Shown here: positions 31,898 through 40,018 of the stretch, one piece after another
How the letters are laid out: each line of letters begins with the position of its first letter
Numbering within the stretch: position 1 is the stretch's first letter
Source: Candidatus Oscillochloris fontis
Lineage (GTDB): Bacteria > Chloroflexota > Chloroflexia > Chloroflexales > Chloroflexaceae
Assembly: GCF_004138135.1 (NCBI RefSeq)
Contig: NZ_RYFD01000012.1
Location: forward strand, 1-64,000
Reading direction: 5' to 3'
Length of the DNA: 64,000 bases
Notes under the pieces: model-generated
Seen by the model: only the letters and a program-made list of their open reading frames with translations
The model's database searches: none
Told to the model about the DNA's origin: nothing
Made by a program: the position numbers and the translations under genes

Positions 31898-33781
31898 GTG
31901 ACTCGGACTACGCAGGTATGGTGTATCGTGGGCCAGATCAAGCGTTTTCTCGTTGGCAAGCCGATTGCAACCGAACATCAACACCACGAGCGACTAAGTC
32001 GCATCACAGCCCTGGCTGTCTTCTCGTCGGACGCGCTCTCATCGGTGGCCTACGCAACCGAGGCCATTCTGACGATCCTCATCCTTGGCGGTGCTGCCGC
32101 ACTTGGTCTCGCTCTTCCAGTTGCGGGTGGCATTGCGGTGCTCCTTGTGGTGGTGGCTTTCTCCTACCGCCAAACCATCCGTGCCTACCCCAAAGGCGGT
32201 GGGGGCTATATTGTGGCCCACGAGAACCTGGGAAAGCTACCCGGCCTGATTGCCGCCGGAGCATTGCTGATTGACTATGTTCTCACCGTGGCAGTAAGTA
32301 TTTCGGCGGGTGTCGCGGCCATCACCTCGTTAGCGATTACGTGGGGCGCACCATGGTTCAAGGACTACGCAGTGGAAATTGCGTTGTTCTGTATTATTCT
32401 CGTCACCCTTGCCAATCTGCGTGGTGTTAAAGAGAGCGGCGTGATCTTCGCCGTTCCGACGTATGTCTTCATTGCCAGTATTCTCGTGCTGGTGGTGTAT
32501 GGTATTAGTATCGATCTGCTCTTCGGAGCCAAACCGGTTGAGCAACACCTCGCGCATGAATTCATTCATGGCGAAACCATCGGTCTCTGGCTGATCTTGC
32601 GCGCATTCGCCGCCGGATGTACCGCGCTTACGGGAATCGAGGCGATCAGCGATGGTGTACCGGCCTTCAAAAGCCCCGAATCTAAAAATGCCGCCTCAAC
32701 CCTCACCTGGATGGTCACGATTCTGGTGACGATGTTCTTGGGCATCACCTGGCTCGCCAACGCCCACGGAGCCATCCCTAACGAACTCACCCACGAGACC
32801 GTCATCTCGCAGATTGCCCGCACCATCTTTGGCAACGGCCCGATCTATTTTGTCATCCAGGTCGCCACCGCCATCATCCTGGTCTTAGCGGCCAATACCG
32901 CCTACGCCGACTTCCCCCGGCTGGCTTCGTTCCTCTCACGGGATCGTTTTCTCCCGCGCCAGTTCTCGTCGCGTGGCGACCGCCTCGTCTTCTCGAATGG
33001 CATCCTGGCGCTCGGCTTCTTCTCGGCAATGCTGGTGGTCATCTTCCAAGCCAACGAAATCGCGATGCTCCCGCTCTACGCGATTGGTGTCTTCATCTCC
33101 TTCACCCTCTCACAATCTGGCATGGTGCGACGGCACTTCCGTATCAAGGAAGAGGGATGGAAACGAGGGGCGATCATCAACAGCATTGGCGCAAGTCTGA
33201 CCGCAATTGTGTTGGTTGTCCTCACAATCACCAAATTTACCCATGGGGCATGGGCCGTGATGGTTCTCATCCCCATCTTGGTGATCATCTTCAACAGCAT
33301 CCACCGCCACTACCACAGCGTGGCACGCCAACTTTCGCTCGAAGGGGCCGACCTACCCATCGCGCTACGCCGCCACACGGCAGTCGTGCTGGTGAGCGGT
33401 ATTCACCGTGGGGTGCTCCCTGCACTTCAGTACGGGCGCTCGCTGGCCCCAGATAACGTCTCGGCGGTCTATGTCAACCTTGATCCCGATCATACCGCCA
33501 AGCTCCAGCAGCGCTGGAGCGACTGGGGGTGTGACGTACCACTCGTAGTGCTCGAATCACCCTACCGCTCACTCATCACCCCACTCTTCAACTACATCCG
33601 AGAGCTTGATGCGCGCTACGATGATGACGTACTCACCGTGGTATTACCAGAGTTTGTGCCTGCCCACTGGTGGGAACATCTCCTCCACAATCAGACTGGC
33701 TTCCTGATCAAGGCCACGTTGATGCTCAACAAGAACGTGGTTGTCACCAGCATCCCCTACCACCTAAAGCGCGATGTGTAG
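31898..33781 (+). CDS. APC-superfamily permease, KimA-like potassium transporter
   Basis: A 627-residue APC permease with 12 likely membrane helices (for example AVFSSDALSSVAYATEAIL at the start, PKGGGGYIVAHENLG, LLIDYVLTVAVSISAGVAAI) and a C-terminal cytoplasmic domain of about 160 residues (VVLVSGIHRGVLPALQYGRSL). This N-terminal SSDALSS-VAYATE motif and the tail are characteristic of KimA (YdaO), a potassium/proton symporter inhibited by c-di-AMP in Bacillus. GTG at 31898 is taken as the start; a GTG at 31928 is an alternative. It has its own promoter and attenuator-like leader and ends in a perfect terminator hairpin. Substrate is inferred from the family. Confidence 0.87.
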   Translation: MTRTTQVWCIVGQIKRFLVGKPIATEHQHHERLSRITALAVFSSDALSSVAYATEAILTILILGGAAALGLALPVAGGIAVLLVVVAFSYRQTIRAYPKGGGGYIVAHENLGKLPGLIAAGALLIDYVLTVAVSISAGVAAITSLAITWGAPWFKDYAVEIALFCIILVTLANLRGVKESGVIFAVPTYVFIASILVLVVYGISIDLLFGAKPVEQHLAHEFIHGETIGLWLILRAFAAGCTALTGIEAISDGVPAFKSPESKNAASTLTWMVTILVTMFLGITWLANAHGAIPNELTHETVISQIARTIFGNGPIYFVIQVATAIILVLAANTAYADFPRLASFLSRDRFLPRQFSSRGDRLVFSNGILALGFFSAMLVVIFQANEIAMLPLYAIGVFISFTLSQSGMVRRHFRIKEEGWKRGAIINSIGASLTAIVLVVLTITKFTHGAWAVMVLIPILVIIFNSIHRHYHSVARQLSLEGADLPIALRRHTAVVLVSGIHRGVLPALQYGRSLAPDNVSAVYVNLDPDHTAKLQQRWSDWGCDVPLVVLESPYRSLITPLFNYIRELDARYDDDVLTVVLPEFVPAHWWEHLLHNQTGFLIKATLMLNKNVVVTSIPYHLKRDV

Positions 33782-33788
33782 CTATACG

Positions 33789-33829
33789 AAGAATCAAAAA
33801 TGGCCGCACAGCGGCCATTTTTGATTCTT
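33789..33829. terminator. Bidirectional terminator between permease and GTPase genes
   Basis: A 19-bp perfect stem (33789-33807 with 33811-33829, loop ACA) whose base is A-rich on one side and T-rich on the other, giving U-runs in both directions between convergent genes. Confidence 0.85.
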
Positions 33830-33847
33830 CTTGGGCGATCCACACAC

Positions 33848-34417
33848 CTAGTCCTCAACGGACTCCGCCCCACCCTCACCCGAATCTTCCTGATAACGCG
33901 AAGCAATATGGCGCAGCAACGAGAGCAGAACTGTCTTTACACTCAGACGCTCCGTGGCGACACACGGTAACACCGGGATCTCCAGCGGGATACCCAAACG
34001 GCGACGCACATAACTCACCGGCAGCGCCGATGGGTCATCCTGCTTATTCGCCGCCACGACAAAGGGCGCGTCGGTGATCTCGATAAAGCGCGCCATCAGC
34101 CGCTGAGTCTCAGCAAAGTGGCCCGGACGACAACTATCTACCAAGACCACATACCCCAACGCGCCAAGCGCCAGATGCTCCCACATAAAGTCAAAGCGCT
34201 CCTGACCTGGTGTACCGAAGAGGTAGAGATTGAGCTTATCGTTAATTGCAATCGTCCCAAAGTCGAGTGCAACGGTGGTTTCACGCTTGAGTTCACGTTC
34301 CTCGTCGAGAGTAACGGCGTAATCAGTCGAGACCGTCTCGATATCGCTGATAGTACGGATAAACTGAGTCTTGCCAGCCGAATAACTCCCAGTAATCACG
34401 ATCTTGAGCGGCTGCAT
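33848..34417 (-). CDS. MglA-like small GTPase
   Basis: A 189-residue Ras-like GTPase. G1 is GSYSAGKT (10-17), a conserved Thr lies near TTVALDFG (G2), G3 is degenerate as FGTPGQERF, and G4 is ANKQDDP. Such bacterial GTPases (MglA, conservon CvnD) work with roadblock GAP proteins to control polarity, motility or signalling. It is last in a four-gene operon: roadblock, protoglobin, DUF4388, GTPase, starting 19 nt after the DUF4388 stop. The acidic tail (EDSGEGGAESVED) is not conserved in the family. ATG at 34417 follows AAAGGATCC. Confidence 0.92.
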   Translation of the reverse strand: MQPLKIVITGSYSAGKTQFIRTISDIETVSTDYAVTLDEERELKRETTVALDFGTIAINDKLNLYLFGTPGQERFDFMWEHLALGALGYVVLVDSCRPGHFAETQRLMARFIEITDAPFVVAANKQDDPSALPVSYVRRRLGIPLEIPVLPCVATERLSVKTVLLSLLRHIASRYQEDSGEGGAESVED

Positions 34418-34436
34418 AGTCGAGGGATCCTTTCAG

Positions 34437-35159
34437 TTACAACCCGCGGACGCGCCGCATAATCGCATCGAGCAGAACTCGGCCAGCCGCATGCCCCCCC
34501 TGTTCAGCCGAGAGGCCGCTGCCCAACATTGCCCTGCCATGGTGCAAGAGTGTCTCTTCGTGGACATGAACCTTAGACGTTTGAAGTTTAGGCGGCACAA
34601 TCTCCACCAAACCCACCGCGAGCAATTCAGCAACGGTACGAATGGCTTGGGTCGGATCAATTCCGGTTGCCTCGCAAATCGTACGCAGATCTGGCGCACT
34701 TGAGACCTGGCTGAGGATGCGCCACTGATTGACATCAAGGCTCACCCCGCTCTCGGCGCTACTTGGTAAGGGTGAGAGTTGCAATTGCGTATCGAGTGTG
34801 ATGGTATGGTACGAAATAACCTGCGTCGGGTCATCGCGACGACGCAAGCTCTCCATGACCAACCACTCACTATCATGTTTCATGCGTAAGGGTCGATCCA
34901 ACACCGACTGCGTAGGGCGGAAGGTAAAGCGTGCATCATCCCAAAGGAGCATAAGGATCACAGCCTCATCATGTGAGGCTAAGATCGAGCGATCTTCACT
35001 CGCCATGATCGCCGCATCAATCAGTTGTCCAGCAGCAACATAGATGATTCCACGCTGTTCGTCACTTGTCAACAACAATATTCCAGTCTTCGGACCCATA
35101 CGAAAGACCTGGAAGAGGTCACTCAAGGACATATCTCGGAGCGTACCATCAAGAGCCAT
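34437..35159 (-). CDS. DUF4388 (PATAN-like) signalling protein
   Basis: A 240-residue protein. Residues 1-100 match DUF4388 (ALDGTLRDMSLSDLFQVF, KTGILLLTSDEQRGIIYVAAGQLIDA), a domain frequent next to receivers and GTPases in myxobacteria and Chloroflexota and thought to mediate protein contacts. Residues 130-200 look like a small winged-helix (LDVNQWRILSQVSS, IDPTQAIRTVAELLAVGLVEI). It is third of the roadblock/globin/GTPase operon. ATG at 35159 has a GGAGG site. No catalytic residues were seen. Confidence 0.85.
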   Translation of the reverse strand: MALDGTLRDMSLSDLFQVFRMGPKTGILLLTSDEQRGIIYVAAGQLIDAAIMASEDRSILASHDEAVILMLLWDDARFTFRPTQSVLDRPLRMKHDSEWLVMESLRRRDDPTQVISYHTITLDTQLQLSPLPSSAESGVSLDVNQWRILSQVSSAPDLRTICEATGIDPTQAIRTVAELLAVGLVEIVPPKLQTSKVHVHEETLLHHGRAMLGSGLSAEQGGHAAGRVLLDAIMRRVRGL

Positions 35160-35278
35160 AGCTCCTCCATACGCAAAAGCGAAAGGAGGCCAAGGAGGCC
35201 ACCTTCCTCAGAATAGGGTATGTTGTAGGAAGGTAGCCCCAAAATATAGGGTGCAAGTGACCCGCACCAGACTGCTGT

Positions 35279-35824
35279 TTAGGTGCCAGCCAACAAGCGG
35301 CGAGCAAGACGCTCACCACCCACCAATTCAGCAAGATGCTTGAGTTGATTATCTTCGTAAGCTTGGTTAAAGATCGCCACATCAAGCGCAAGAACCTTAC
35401 GGAACGCCTGGGCAGCCAGAGTCGGATTGGCATGCTTGGCCGCAACCTGTTCCCCAAAGGGCATCACCACATCGAGCATCGCAAGTGGGTAGCGCACCGG
35501 CAGGCCGATTTTGACATGCACATGGCCAATCGTCAAGCGACGCTGCGCATAGGCTGTATCATACTTCCCACTAAAGAGTTCTGCAAACCAGGTCTGAACC
35601 ATGCCATGCAGACGATCAACGCTGACATTTTGCAGGTACTCTGCGGTGGCCGCATGCGCAAAAAGCCGCTCATAGAAGGTCTTCGTCATCTCCGGGGCAG
35701 AGGCTTGTGCCTCTGGGAGCATGTCCTTCATCGCGGCAATCTCTTCGGCTGAGAGATTCATCAAGGCCACCAACTCGGTGAGTGTGGCCTCGTCTTTGAT
35801 CTGCCAGCTACTACGATCATCCAT
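35279..35824 (-). CDS. Protoglobin / globin-coupled-sensor-type heme protein, single domain
   Basis: A 181-residue stand-alone sensor globin. The family motif R-x2-IG-x2-H-x2-IGL is present at 95-108 (RRLTIGHVHVKIGL), making His103 the proximal heme ligand. Helical blocks before it (TKTFYERLFAHAATAEYLQ) fit the B-E helices. Such domains bind oxygen, NO or CO and usually carry a fused kinase, cyclase or chemotaxis domain; here none is attached. It lies between a roadblock protein gene and DUF4388/GTPase genes, suggesting the gas signal is relayed to the GTPase by contact. ATG at 35824, AAAGGAGACC upstream. Confidence 0.88.
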   Translation of the reverse strand: MDDRSSWQIKDEATLTELVALMNLSAEEIAAMKDMLPEAQASAPEMTKTFYERLFAHAATAEYLQNVSVDRLHGMVQTWFAELFSGKYDTAYAQRRLTIGHVHVKIGLPVRYPLAMLDVVMPFGEQVAAKHANPTLAAQAFRKVLALDVAIFNQAYEDNQLKHLAELVGGERLARRLLAGT

Positions 35825-35846
35825 ACACAGGTCTCCTTTATGCCAA

Positions 35847-35884
35847 CAGCTTCCCGGAAGTTTGGTGGAACTCCCGGGAAGCTG
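35847..35884. repeat. Hairpin between roadblock and protoglobin genes
   Basis: CAGCTTCCCGG (35847-35857) pairs with CCGGGAAGCTG (35874-35884). It shares AGCTTCCCGG with the hairpin after thrS. It may separate or tune expression inside the operon. Confidence 0.55.
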
Positions 35885-35895
35885 AGCTATGCTTT

Positions 35896-36267
35896 TTAGA
35901 GGATGGTGCCAATCGTCTTGGCAGCTTCGCGGGCTTCGATGCGTACCAGACCCAGATTAGCTCCCTGACGCAGGTTAACTGCCAACAGGCTCTGATCACC
36001 AGCCGGAAGTACCATGAAGAGCCCGTTATCAGCCTTGATGATTGTCTCTTCGGTGACGCCGATCTTCAACTCGCCCGATACACGACGGGTGACACCCATC
36101 ATCGTTGCGGCGACAGCGCCGACACGATCTGCATTCACGTCCGCCGATAGTTTGGAGACGAGGACGATTCCGTCCATGCTGACCGCAGCTACGCCAGAGA
36201 CATCGCTACCGGCATTGTTCATCAGACGCTCAAGGGCGCTGGCAATCTGTTCCTGTCGAGAAGCCAT
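35896..36267 (-). CDS. Roadblock/LC7-domain protein, first gene of the globin/GTPase operon
   Basis: A 123-residue roadblock protein: IASALERLMNNAGSDVSGVAAVSMDGIVLVSKL, helix RVGAVAATMMGVTRRVSGEL, strands EETIIKADNGLFMVLPAGDQSLLAV (each part of one domain, given in segments). It is a likely partner or GAP of the GTPase encoded three genes downstream. It differs clearly from the roadblock protein at 25360-25728. The ATG at 36267 follows AAAGGAACC. A divergent sensor kinase starts 208 bp away. Confidence 0.9.
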   Translation of the reverse strand: MASRQEQIASALERLMNNAGSDVSGVAAVSMDGIVLVSKLSADVNADRVGAVAATMMGVTRRVSGELKIGVTEETIIKADNGLFMVLPAGDQSLLAVNLRQGANLGLVRIEAREAAKTIGTIL

Positions 36268-36475
36268 GGTGGTTCCTTTCAAGTAGTGTGTGTGACTTTT
36301 TCTGCGTCACTTGTGTCTTCTGCGTAACCTTGTGGGTATTGATTGAGTTCCCTATGTCGCTAGTATAGCGAACGGAGCGAACCAATGTGATAACAAAAGC
36401 ACAACCAACACATAACTATTGCATTGCCATGGTATCCTATCGTTGTACATATGTCAGGTAGTGAAGGCCGTAGCA

Positions 36476-37660
36476 ATGCTTCCCGACCCGCAGAATGAAA
36501 TGGCGCTGCAACGCTCCCGTGATCTATTACGGATTGTGTTTGATCACCTCCCCGAAGGTTTGATCCTCGTTGATGGCCAGGGGGTACTCTTAGCAGCCAA
36601 CAATGCGTTCTGTTATGGCATTCTTGGCCAATCCCCGCGTTATGTGGTTGGGAAGCATTATGCCCAGATCTGGAGCGAACTGGCCCCGCTCTCGGATCTC
36701 AGTCTGACCCCACAAGGTCCCTCCGAACATGGGGTGGCTATCATTCCTCCCCTGGATGGCAACTTTCCGCTGATTCATGCCAACTGGCGCATTCTCTCCT
36801 CGGATATGGTCGGCCAACATCGTTGGTACACGGTGGATCGCATCCCAATCAGCGAAAGCCCCGATCTCCCCGAACAGTGTCTGGAGCGCTGGCGCGATAT
36901 TACCCACCAAGAGGAACTTCAGCGTCGGCTGCTCGTCCATGAACAACTCACCAGTCTGGGGCGCTTGGCAGCGAGTGTGGCCCACGAGGTGGGCAATCCG
37001 CTTCAGAGTGCTATGGGTTGCCTCGAACTCTGCCGCGCTGATCCGGGGCTGAGTGAGGGTAGCCGCGAGTACCTCGATCTGGCGCTGGGTGAGTTGGAAC
37101 GGATGAGTCGCACAATGGCCAGCCTGCGCAACCTCTATCGCCCACCCGAAATCACATGGGAAGCAGTTGATCTGAATCATCTGTTACGCCAAGTGGCCCA
37201 GTTTACCCAGCGTCAACTCGAACGGGCCAAGGTGAAGTTGTACCTCCACCTTGCGGAACGCTTGCCCATGATCACCGGCCAACCCGATGCGCTGCGTCAG
37301 GTGTTCCTGAATCTCGTCCTGAATGCCCAACAAGCCATGACTGAAGGCGGAAGTATCCAGATTACCACCCACGCCAAACCAACCGACCGCCTATGTGTCA
37401 TTGTGGTGCAAGATACCGGCGTTGGTATGAGTAGCGAACAACTTGGCCGTCTCTTCGAGCCTTTTCAATCCAAGAAGGCCCAAGGTGTCGGCTTGGGGCT
37501 CTACCTGAGCCGCCAGATTATTGAGCAACATACAGGGCATATTGATGTGAAGAGCCGATCTGGCCAGGGTACCAGTATCACTATCCAGTTTCCGTGGAGT
37601 GATGCCGGCCCGTGGCAACGCCCCGAAGATGATGATGAGATTGAGTTGGAGGAGGATTGA
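36476..37660 (+). CDS. Soluble PAS-type histidine kinase (NtrB-like)
   Basis: A 394-residue kinase without membrane helices. Residues 15-140 form a PAS domain (LRIVFDHLPEGLILVDGQG, NAFCYGILGQSPRYVVG), followed by HisKA with His170 in VAHEVGNPLQ and an HATPase domain (NLVLNAQQAM, VVQDTGVGM, GVGLGLYLSRQIIEQH). The HEVGNPL form is typical of NtrB/AtoS-type enzymes. It ends in an acidic tail (DDDEIELEED). Its TGA overlaps the ATG of the next regulator, so the two are translationally coupled. ATG at 36476 has GAAGG upstream. The ligand is unknown. Confidence 0.93.
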   Translation: MLPDPQNEMALQRSRDLLRIVFDHLPEGLILVDGQGVLLAANNAFCYGILGQSPRYVVGKHYAQIWSELAPLSDLSLTPQGPSEHGVAIIPPLDGNFPLIHANWRILSSDMVGQHRWYTVDRIPISESPDLPEQCLERWRDITHQEELQRRLLVHEQLTSLGRLAASVAHEVGNPLQSAMGCLELCRADPGLSEGSREYLDLALGELERMSRTMASLRNLYRPPEITWEAVDLNHLLRQVAQFTQRQLERAKVKLYLHLAERLPMITGQPDALRQVFLNLVLNAQQAMTEGGSIQITTHAKPTDRLCVIVVQDTGVGMSSEQLGRLFEPFQSKKAQGVGLGLYLSRQIIEQHTGHIDVKSRSGQGTSITIQFPWSDAGPWQRPEDDDEIELEED

Positions 37661-38484
37661 TGGTGCAACGCTCTCTCAATACCGAAACCGCCAGTATCCT
37701 CGTGGTTGATGATGAGGCTGTGGTGCGTCGTATCCTCGGTGATGCCCTCGCACAAGCCGGTTATCGCGTCCAACGCGCCCGTAACAGTAGTGAAGCACTG
37801 GAACTCCTTGAGCATCCCGGTGCCGATCTGATGTTGCTCGACCTTCAATTGGGTGATGATGATGGGGTGGAGGTGATGCGTATCGCACGGAGTAAGTGGC
37901 CCCATCTGCCGATTGTTATCCTAACTGCCCACGGCTCAATGAGTAGCGCGATTGAGGCGGTGCGTCTTGAAGCCGCCGATTATCTGCTCAAGCCGATTGG
38001 GATTGAGGCGTTGCGTACCCGCGTCGCCGCAGTGATCGAACGCTACCGCAGCAACCAACAGCGCCACGAGCGGATTCGTTCGATGTACCAGCAACTTCAA
38101 GAGATCGTTAAGGATGAAGGAATGGAGATGGGGAGTGAGCCTATGCTCACAAACAACCACAACCATGGATCGAGCCTGCGGGTGGGCGATCTCAGTATTG
38201 ATATCCAACAACACACGGTGCGTATGCGTGGCCAAACGGTAGAGGTTACACCTACCGAGTTTGCGATCCTGCATACGCTGGCCCGTCAACCCGGTATGGT
38301 GATCCCATGTGTGCAGATCATCCAAGCCTTCCAAAACGTGCAGATGGAAGAGGACGAGGCGCGTACCGTCATTCGTCCACATATCGTGCGCCTGCGCCGT
38401 AAACTCGAACCCAACCCGCAACGCCCGATCTACATCCAGTCCGTGCGTGGAGTTGGCTATCGCTGGAGTATCGAGCCTGAGTAG
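37660..38484 (+). CDS. OmpR-type response regulator with long linker
   Basis: A 274-residue regulator. The receiver has Asp17/Asp18, phospho-acceptor Asp61 in LMLLDLQLGDDDG, Thr in ILTAHGSM and Lys in LLKPIG. A coiled linker of about 45 residues (ERYRSNQQRHERIRSMYQQ) leads to a winged-helix domain (VTPTEFAILHTLARQPG, VIRPHIVRLRRKLE, VRGVGYRWS). The receiver's GSMSSAIEAV segment is more like NtrC-type receivers, matching the NtrB-like partner. ATG at 37660 follows GGAGGA and overlaps the kinase stop. Confidence 0.95.
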   Translation: MVQRSLNTETASILVVDDEAVVRRILGDALAQAGYRVQRARNSSEALELLEHPGADLMLLDLQLGDDDGVEVMRIARSKWPHLPIVILTAHGSMSSAIEAVRLEAADYLLKPIGIEALRTRVAAVIERYRSNQQRHERIRSMYQQLQEIVKDEGMEMGSEPMLTNNHNHGSSLRVGDLSIDIQQHTVRMRGQTVEVTPTEFAILHTLARQPGMVIPCVQIIQAFQNVQMEEDEARTVIRPHIVRLRRKLEPNPQRPIYIQSVRGVGYRWSIEPE

Positions 38485-38501
38485 AGACGGCCCCACAGGG
38501 C

Positions 38502-38640
38502 ATGTGCAAAGTTCTTGGGGCTACGCCCCAAACCCCATTTTTGGTATGTTTTGGCGGCTGCGCCGCCAAAACATACCAAAAAATATCTGCGGGGGCGGCT
38601 GCGCCGCCCCCGCACCCCCACCGGAGGTGACTTTGCACAT
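38502..38640. repeat. Two-hairpin palindromic repeat, copy 5, with terminal inverted repeats
   Basis: Bounded by ATGTGCAAAGT (38502-38512) and ACTTTGCACAT (38630-38640). Inside are TTGGGGC-TAC-GCCCCAA, the stem TTGGTATGTTTTGGCGGC and its complement, and GGGGGCGGC-TGC-GCCGCCCCC. The 139-bp unit looks like a complete small mobile element. Confidence 0.8.
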
Positions 38641-38664
38641 ACCCTGGACGGCCCCAAACCCCGC

Positions 38665-38693
38665 TTGACAAAGCATCCTCGGTCGCGTACACT
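38665..38693 (+). promoter_or_regulatory. Sigma-A promoter of ssb
   Basis: TTGACA (38665-38670), 17-nt spacer and TACACT (38688-38693), 40 nt before the ssb start. Confidence 0.75.
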
Positions 38694-38732
38694 GTTAAAG
38701 ATCATTTGTGCTATCTTCAATCCAGGTGAGCC

Positions 38733-39080
38733 ATGGCACGCGATCTGAACAAAGTGCAACTAACCGGACGCTTGGGGGCCAACCCTACGATCCGCCATAC
38801 CGCGCAGGGCAGTGCAATCTCGACTTTTCGCATCGCCTCCAACCGCTCGTGGCGCTCTTCGTCTGGGGTGGCTCACCGCGAGACAGAGTGGTTTCATGTG
38901 GTGGCCTGGGATCAACTCGCCGATCTGTGCCAACAATCGCTCGTCAAAGGCGACCACATCTATATCGAGGGTCGTCTGAAGATACGTCAGTTGGCCGAGA
39001 GCAATGGGCGGAACGGAACGATCGCCGAGGTGATCGCGAGTGAAATCATTCTGCTGAATACGCAGGATGTAGTGGGTTAG
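38733..39080 (+). CDS. ssb: Single-stranded DNA-binding protein, short form
   Basis: A 115-residue OB-fold SSB: LNKVQLTGRLGANPTIRHT, ISTFRIASNRSW, ETEWFHVVAWDQLADLCQQ, GDHIYIEGRLKIR. It binds single-stranded DNA in replication and repair. The usual Gly/Pro-rich tail and acidic DDDIPF tip that recruit partner proteins are absent; the protein ends shortly after the last strand (LLNTQDVVG). It may be a second, specialised SSB of this genome. ATG at 38733 follows a GGTGAG site. Its stop overlaps the convergent PfkB gene by 4 bp. Confidence 0.92.
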   Translation: MARDLNKVQLTGRLGANPTIRHTAQGSAISTFRIASNRSWRSSSGVAHRETEWFHVVAWDQLADLCQQSLVKGDHIYIEGRLKIRQLAESNGRNGTIAEVIASEIILLNTQDVVG

Positions 39081-39910
39081 CTTGTCATCCGTGCGACAGC
39101 CTGCTCCCAGGTCGGCAGCGCAGTAATCCCGCGCCCCTCAACGGCAGAGGCCGCCACCGCACTCGCAAATGCCGCTGCCGCCAGTGGATCGCCACACTGA
39201 TGGAGGTGAATCAGCAGTGCCGCTGCAAAGACATCACCCGCCCCGGTGGGGTCGCGCTCCTCTGCGGGGTAGGCTGCGATCTGGTGTGGGGCGCCCGCGA
39301 TATAGAGCGTCGAACCACGCGAGCCACGGGTCAGCGCGACGAGGTGGCAATGCTGGGCATACGCCGCCACCAGCGCCTCATCGCCGCCCACATCCTCAAT
39401 ACTCAAGACCAACAGATCGACGTGGGCAAGCGCGGCGGGATCGGGATGCCAGGACACCCGCCGGATCGGGGCTGGCAGCGGCAGATCCCAACGACGCATC
39501 CAGCCCTGGGGCGTAACCGCCACGAGCGCATCGGAGAAGGCGGCGGCCAGATCGAGGCCGAACTCACCGGTGAGTGGGCCAAGGTGTACCAATGGAGCCG
39601 CACGCCAAGCCGGAGGCAGATCGGCGATCTGCAACGTAGCCCCCTGCGCATGCAGGAGTTGGAGCCGCCCATGGGACGTATAGCGGTTCTCGAAGGTTGA
39701 GGGCTGAGGCGTAGGCACTAACGCTACCGCAACCCCTTTGGGGAGGCTTGGCGGACTTGCTGGATCACCCGACGTAAAGATCGCCGCTGGAACCCCCAAC
39801 CATGCCGCCGTAGCCGCCGCGTAGAGCGCTGTACCGCCCAGAACGCTACTCCCATCGGGCAAGAGGTCGTAGGTGAGATCGCCAATGACGAGGTAGGTAG
39901 GAGTTGTCAT
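39077..39910 (-). CDS. PfkB-family carbohydrate kinase
   Basis: A 277-residue ribokinase-fold kinase. The N-terminal VIGDLTYDLLPDG and GGTALYAAATAAWLG match the sugar-binding PfkB signature; the C-terminal DPTGAGDVFAAALLIHL holds the catalytic Asp and anion hole. It phosphorylates a sugar or nucleoside with ATP; the substrate is not predictable and the protein is shorter than ribokinase (about 310). ATG at 39910. It is alone on the minus strand, between a repeat and the convergent ssb. Confidence 0.9.
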   Translation of the reverse strand: MTTPTYLVIGDLTYDLLPDGSSVLGGTALYAAATAAWLGVPAAIFTSGDPASPPSLPKGVAVALVPTPQPSTFENRYTSHGRLQLLHAQGATLQIADLPPAWRAAPLVHLGPLTGEFGLDLAAAFSDALVAVTPQGWMRRWDLPLPAPIRRVSWHPDPAALAHVDLLVLSIEDVGGDEALVAAYAQHCHLVALTRGSRGSTLYIAGAPHQIAAYPAEERDPTGAGDVFAAALLIHLHQCGDPLAAAAFASAVAASAVEGRGITALPTWEQAVARMTS

Positions 39911-39926
39911 AGGGCAACACGCAATG

Positions 39927-40012
39927 TTTGGTGGTGTTGGGCGGCTGTGCCGCCCAACACCACCAAAAAAGATCTTCGGGGGCGGCTGTACCGCCCCCGA
40001 ACCCCCACCAAA
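39927..40012. repeat. Two-hairpin palindromic repeat, copy 6
   Basis: TTTGGTGGTGTTGGGCGGC (39927-39945) pairs with 39949-39967; the linker AAAAAAGATCTTCG leads to GGGGGCGGC-TGT-ACCGCCCCC and the tail GAACCCCCACC. It differs from copy 2 at several stem positions, each compensated. Confidence 0.8.
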
Positions 40013-40018
40013 ATGAGA

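Noticed and set aside
31644-31901. Small open frame covering the leader of the KimA-like gene
   Set aside because: It starts inside the MITE-like element, spans the promoter and terminator, and ends at the permease start; it looks like a chance frame.
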